A stretch of DNA of 64,000 nt, taken from assembly GCA_963575745.1 (NCBI GenBank), contig CAUYUJ010018636.1, positions 62,001 through 126,000 on the forward strand, written 5' to 3'. The notes under the pieces were generated by a model that worked only from the letters and a program-made list of their open reading frames with translations, ran no database searches and was not told the origin of the DNA. This stretch comes from Prorocentrum cordatum (Eukaryota; Sar; Dinophyceae; Prorocentrales; Prorocentraceae). Shown in pieces: positions 60,452-64,000 of the stretch (its first letter is position 1; each line of letters opens with the position of its first letter). A program made the translations under genes and the position numbers.

Positions 60452-61290
60452 GAATAAGAATAATAATACTAAGAATAATCAGAAGAATACGAAGAAGAAT
60501 AATAAGCATAAAAACGAAGAATAATAAGAATACTAAGAATACGAATAGTAAGCATAATACTAATAATAATAAGAAGAAGAAGACGAATAATAATAATAAT
60601 AAGAAGAAGAAGAAGAAGAAGAAAAACAATAAGAAGAAGAAGAATACAAATAATAATAAGCAGAATAAGAAGAAGAAAAACAAGATTAATAATAATAATA
60701 AGAAGAAGAAGCATAAGAAGCAGAAGACGAAGAAGAAGCAGAAGAAGAAGAATAATAAGAGGAAGAAGAGGAGGAGGAGGAGGAGGGGGAGGGGGAGGGG
60801 AGGAGAGAGGGAGGAGGAGGAGGAGGAGGAGGTGGAGGAGGAGGAGGAGGAGGAGGAGGAGGAGGAGGAAGAGGGACAGGAGGAAGAGGGACAGGAGGAG
60901 GAGGAGGAGGAGGGGAGGAGGGGAGGGGGGAGGGGGGGAGGAGGAGGAGGGAGGAGGAGGAGGAGGAGGAGGAGGAGGAGGAGGAGGAGGAGGAGGAGGA
61001 GGAGGGGGGGGGGGAGGGGGAGGAGGAGGAGGAGGAGGAGGAGGAGGAGGAGGAGGAGGAGAGGAGGAGGAGGAGGAGGAGGAGGAGGAGGAGGAAGGAG
61101 AAGGGGGAAGAGGGGGAGGAGGAGGAGGAGGAGGAGGAGGGAGGAGGAGGAGGAGGAGGAGGAGAGGAGGAGGAGGAGGCGGAGGAGGAGGAGGAGGAGG
61201 AGGAGGAGGAGGACGGTGAAAAGGGGGAAGAGGGAGAGGAGGAGAGGGAGGAGGAGGAGGAGGAGGAGGAGGAGGAGGAGGAGGCGGAGT
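60361..61290. repeat. Purine desert: AAT/AAG then GGA repeats
   Basis: About 400 bp of AATAAG/AAGAAG-type repeat grade into about 530 bp of GGA repeat. Strand asymmetry is complete (almost no pyrimidines in the GGA part). Long Lys/Asn/Glu or Leu/Ser frames are artefacts. Confidence 0.97.
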
Positions 61291-61463
61291 AGCACGCAGT
61301 AAGAAGGGAGGAAGGCTGAGGGTTGGCCGAACCGACCCAACCCAAAACCTCAGCAGTGTCTGTGTCTCTGCTACGCTGCCCCACTACCCTTTGCAAGGGG
61401 GTGGCGCGCGCGGGAGCGGCGCGCCTGCTGTTGGCGGCCGCGGCGGGCGGGCGGCAGGAGAGC

Positions 61464-64000
61464 TCATCCCTCCTGCTCCTGCCCCACCTCCGCCTCCCGC
61501 TCCTGCTCCTCAGCTAAAGAGAGCATAAGCTGGTCAAGAGGGATAACACGATTCAGCTGAACTCCCGACTTCTTGGGATGTCTGCCGTTGCAGATATGCT
61601 GCCATGCATATCGGGCTCCACGGTTCTGACTCTCAGCAAAATGTGCAGGACACGGAGAGGTCCAGTTACGTGGGTTCGACACAGCATAAGCCCCGCACAT
61701 CTGACAAGCAATGATAAAGTTCTCTCTTGTTGCAAAATCTGCAACCACCAGCTTGTGGCCGTGGCTGTCTGCAGCGAGAGTCTTCAAAGGAGAATTGCCA
61801 GTGCACTTCTCACTGAGCCTCTATTCTTTACTATGGTCCGTCAAGGCTCGGGTTTTACAAAGCTTGCACACCCAACCTCCCAGACTCCAGACCCAATCGT
61901 GCACAAGGAGGCCCCCAGCACCCCGAGACGCAGCGGGAGGACGGGGGGGAGGAGGCACGGGCTTGGAGCCCTGAGCGGCGGCGGCCCCCACAGGAGGGGA
62001 ATTTGACTTGCTTGGTTTGGCCAGAGCTCTGCCACCAGCCGAAGAGGCCACAGGAGGCCACTTTGGCAAGACCTTGCAAGCATATCTGAGGAACCGCTGC
62101 AAAAGTTTAAACCTGTATTCACTTATCTGCGCTTCGGCGGGTGAGGGTTTGGCCAGCTCGTTGGCAGCCCACTTCGCCCATTTGTCCGCCTCGGCATTGC
62201 CTGCGGCCTTCCTCCATTCGTCGGTGTGGCGTTCCAGACTGTCTAAGTCTTGGTGCGCCTTGACCTTAATTAGGCTGAGGTCTCGATGCCAGCCTGGACT
62301 ACCTTTAATTAACAGCTTAATCCCAGCGTAGAAATTCCTATGGGACAATGTTGGGTCGTGCAGCTTGCACGTGCCCGAGTAGTCAGCAACAAGAGACGTG
62401 ATGTTGCTGCCGTATCTAACAGCCGCGAGCGCCGCAATATATTCGGCGGCAGGCGACGTTTGCGGGAACTCGCGTCCCACTGGCCCCGCGAGGGCCGGTT
62501 GAGCTTCGCCCGAGATGGGGTCGAGAGCTACAACGGCCCATCCAGCTCGATGGTGACTTTGGGGACCGTCTTTAAAACAGGAGCCGTCGAGGTACAGCTC
62601 ACCTTGCAGGGCTTGGGCTGGGGTGGTATGAGGGCCAACCGCCCACAGCGTCGCTTCCTCCAGACCAAGCCCTGGCGGAGCCTGGTTGTCGAAGGTATCC
62701 TTAACTCCTAGGCCGGCCTGCAAGTGAGCCCAATCGGCAGTCTTGAGAGTCTCTATATCTTCAAAGCTTAAGTCTTCGCTGCGGTCCGCAGCTGAAAGCA
62801 CACATTCAAACAACCGATGGTACATACTATCATGCTGGTGCCCGCATGGGCATTTCGCATCTACTTCGTAGCCTGCCTCGCTGAGACCATACTTGGTCCA
62901 TATGCTTTGGGAAAGGAAGGCGAGGAGGATGGAGCGCTCGCGCGGAGGGCGAGAGGGGGAGTGGAGGATGGAAAGGGCAGCAGAGACGCAGACCTGACCC
63001 TCCACCCATCCCAGTCGCTGGCTCGCTTGCTCCACCAGCCTGTCCCTCCAGGCTCTCTGTAGCGCTGCGGAGAGGAGCGCGGGCGACACGGGGGTGAGGA
63101 TATAGGTCCTGCCGTCCTTATCTTGGTACTTAAAAGGGCTTACCGCTTTCCACCCAATCCTTCCGAGAAACAACAGACACGCTCCGAAAGGGCCCTGGGA
63201 CTCTGTCCATCTCTTAGGGGGTGCTTTTAAAGTTGGCTCCACCAAATCGCGCAGCTGAGGCAATGTCCAGCCTCCTGCATTGGTTGTTGCTGCCCTCCAA
63301 ACAATTTTTGCCCACGTCAGGCATGGGCCACATGCTACCTTCCAGGTGGGGTCGTTGAGGAGAAGGAGGCTGAGGGAGCGAGACCTGGTGGTGCATCTTG
63401 GGCCGCATGCTTTTGAAAACGTGGTTTGAATAGCCCTCACTTCTCCGTCATCTACCTCCGTCCCGTAGTATCCTGCCTGCTGCAACCCACCTGAGTACAG
63501 CTTACTGATGTTAGCCCCTCCTCGAAGGCTGTTGAGTTTGAAGAGGCGCTTGCGCAGCTTTGCGTGCCGTCTTATTGCTGTAGGCCTGTGCTTCTTGTAC
63601 GTTCTGCTGCGCCCAGCGCTGTCTTCGATGCCCAAGTTGGCTGCCGAGTCTAGTGCCTGTCCGCCTTTGGTTCCAAGGGCCTTGACTATCTGCAACTGCA
63701 ACTTCTCGGAAGACGCAAGGACTACTGATTTGTGATCGGCCACAGGGCACTGTAGGTCTAACTCGATCACCTGTCGCATGTCATGGGCTGCATCTGTCAG
63801 GTTTGTCAGCACCGTCAGCATAGAACTGCTTTCAGCTTGCTGGAGGAAGTCGTCGATGAAGACGCTCAGCTGCACCATACTGTGCTGAGACTGCCAGGCG
63901 TCTAGCTCATTGATGCAATACATTTGAACGAGGTAAGTGGCGAAGCTGTCGCCTGCTGGGATTCCCCTGGTGGTGTAGCCCACGTCGGTGACCATAGACG
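61464..64000 (-). CDS. Retroelement RT-RNase H ORF with one in-frame TAG, right-truncated
   Basis: From the right edge: MVTDVGYTTRGIPAGDSFAT and YLVQMYCINELDAW (RT motif B), SVFIDDFLQQ (motif C with both Asp), a connection region with PLTWAKIVWRA-like and AKCPCGHQHDSMYHRLFECV, then RNase H: GELYLDGSCFKDG, AAEYIAALAAVRYG, LVADYSGTCKLHD and AGNAEADKWAKWAANELAKP, which hold the four acidic residues expected. A TAG at 61823-61821 interrupts; the same frame continues TLAADSHGHKLVVADFATRE, NFIIACQMCGAYAVSNPRNW and TSPCPAHFAES to 61464. CKLC and CQMC pairs suggest a C-terminal zinc-binding end. The order resembles the left-edge element, possibly the same family. Confidence 0.85.

Noticed and set aside
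60123-61396. ORFs of 230-405 codons over the purine desert
   Set aside because: They cross an assembly gap and consist of Lys/Asn/Glu or Leu/Ser runs from AAT, AAG and GGA repeats.

Overview
The window looks like nuclear DNA of a core dinoflagellate. Three observations support this. A near-copy of the dinoflagellate spliced leader lies at 32989-33010. The only confidently recognised host gene has GA-AG and GC-AG introns beside GT-AG ones. Introns carry inverted-repeat introner-like elements. High GC, scattered exon-sized coding patches and a dense mixture of retroelements and short repeats fit the same picture. The species cannot be named from sequence alone; a GC-rich genus such as Prorocentrum is only a guess.

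Layout. 1-4123 (minus) is a decayed non-LTR retroelement that runs off the left edge and abuts a 90-bp tandem array (4240-5035). 5-16 kb is mostly repeats: five of the ten copies of a short inverted-repeat element with 8-bp target duplications (called MITE-A here), parts of introner-like family C, and other two- or three-copy families. Isolated coding-like patches sit between them. 17-20.5 kb is very C-rich, with two coding-like stretches. 22.2-28.1 kb (minus) holds an unrecognised, frame-broken coding region cut by a 365-bp trinucleotide tract, followed by 1.3 kb of an 11-bp repeat. 30.2-30.8 kb is an exon-like patch. 33.05-34.2 kb is an intronless ORF downstream of the spliced-leader relict, probably a retroposed mRNA. 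34.7-36.5 kb is an unrecognised, frame-broken coding region.

42.8-50.9 kb (plus) is a six-exon partial gene for a large DUF3638/DUF3645-type P-loop protein; all five exon junctions keep the reading frame. 52.2-58.1 kb (minus) is a second, different LINE, with an RT ORF holding an FADD motif, a broken endonuclease containing two inserts, and an ORF1 split by satellite DNA. A 100-bp assembly gap is at 60261-60360, inside a purine-rich desert. 61.5-64.0 kb (minus) is the C-terminal half of a third element (RT, RNase H, cysteine-rich tail), cut by the right edge.

Nothing here acts as an operon. The biology is of elements inserting into each other and into genes. MITE-A copies land inside another element and inside a duplicated coding-like segment, leaving comparable empty sites, and two introner-like families make up whole introns of the DUF3638-type gene. 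Repeat family letters (C to K, P, Q, R) are names used only in this annotation. No tRNA, rRNA or CRISPR array was seen.
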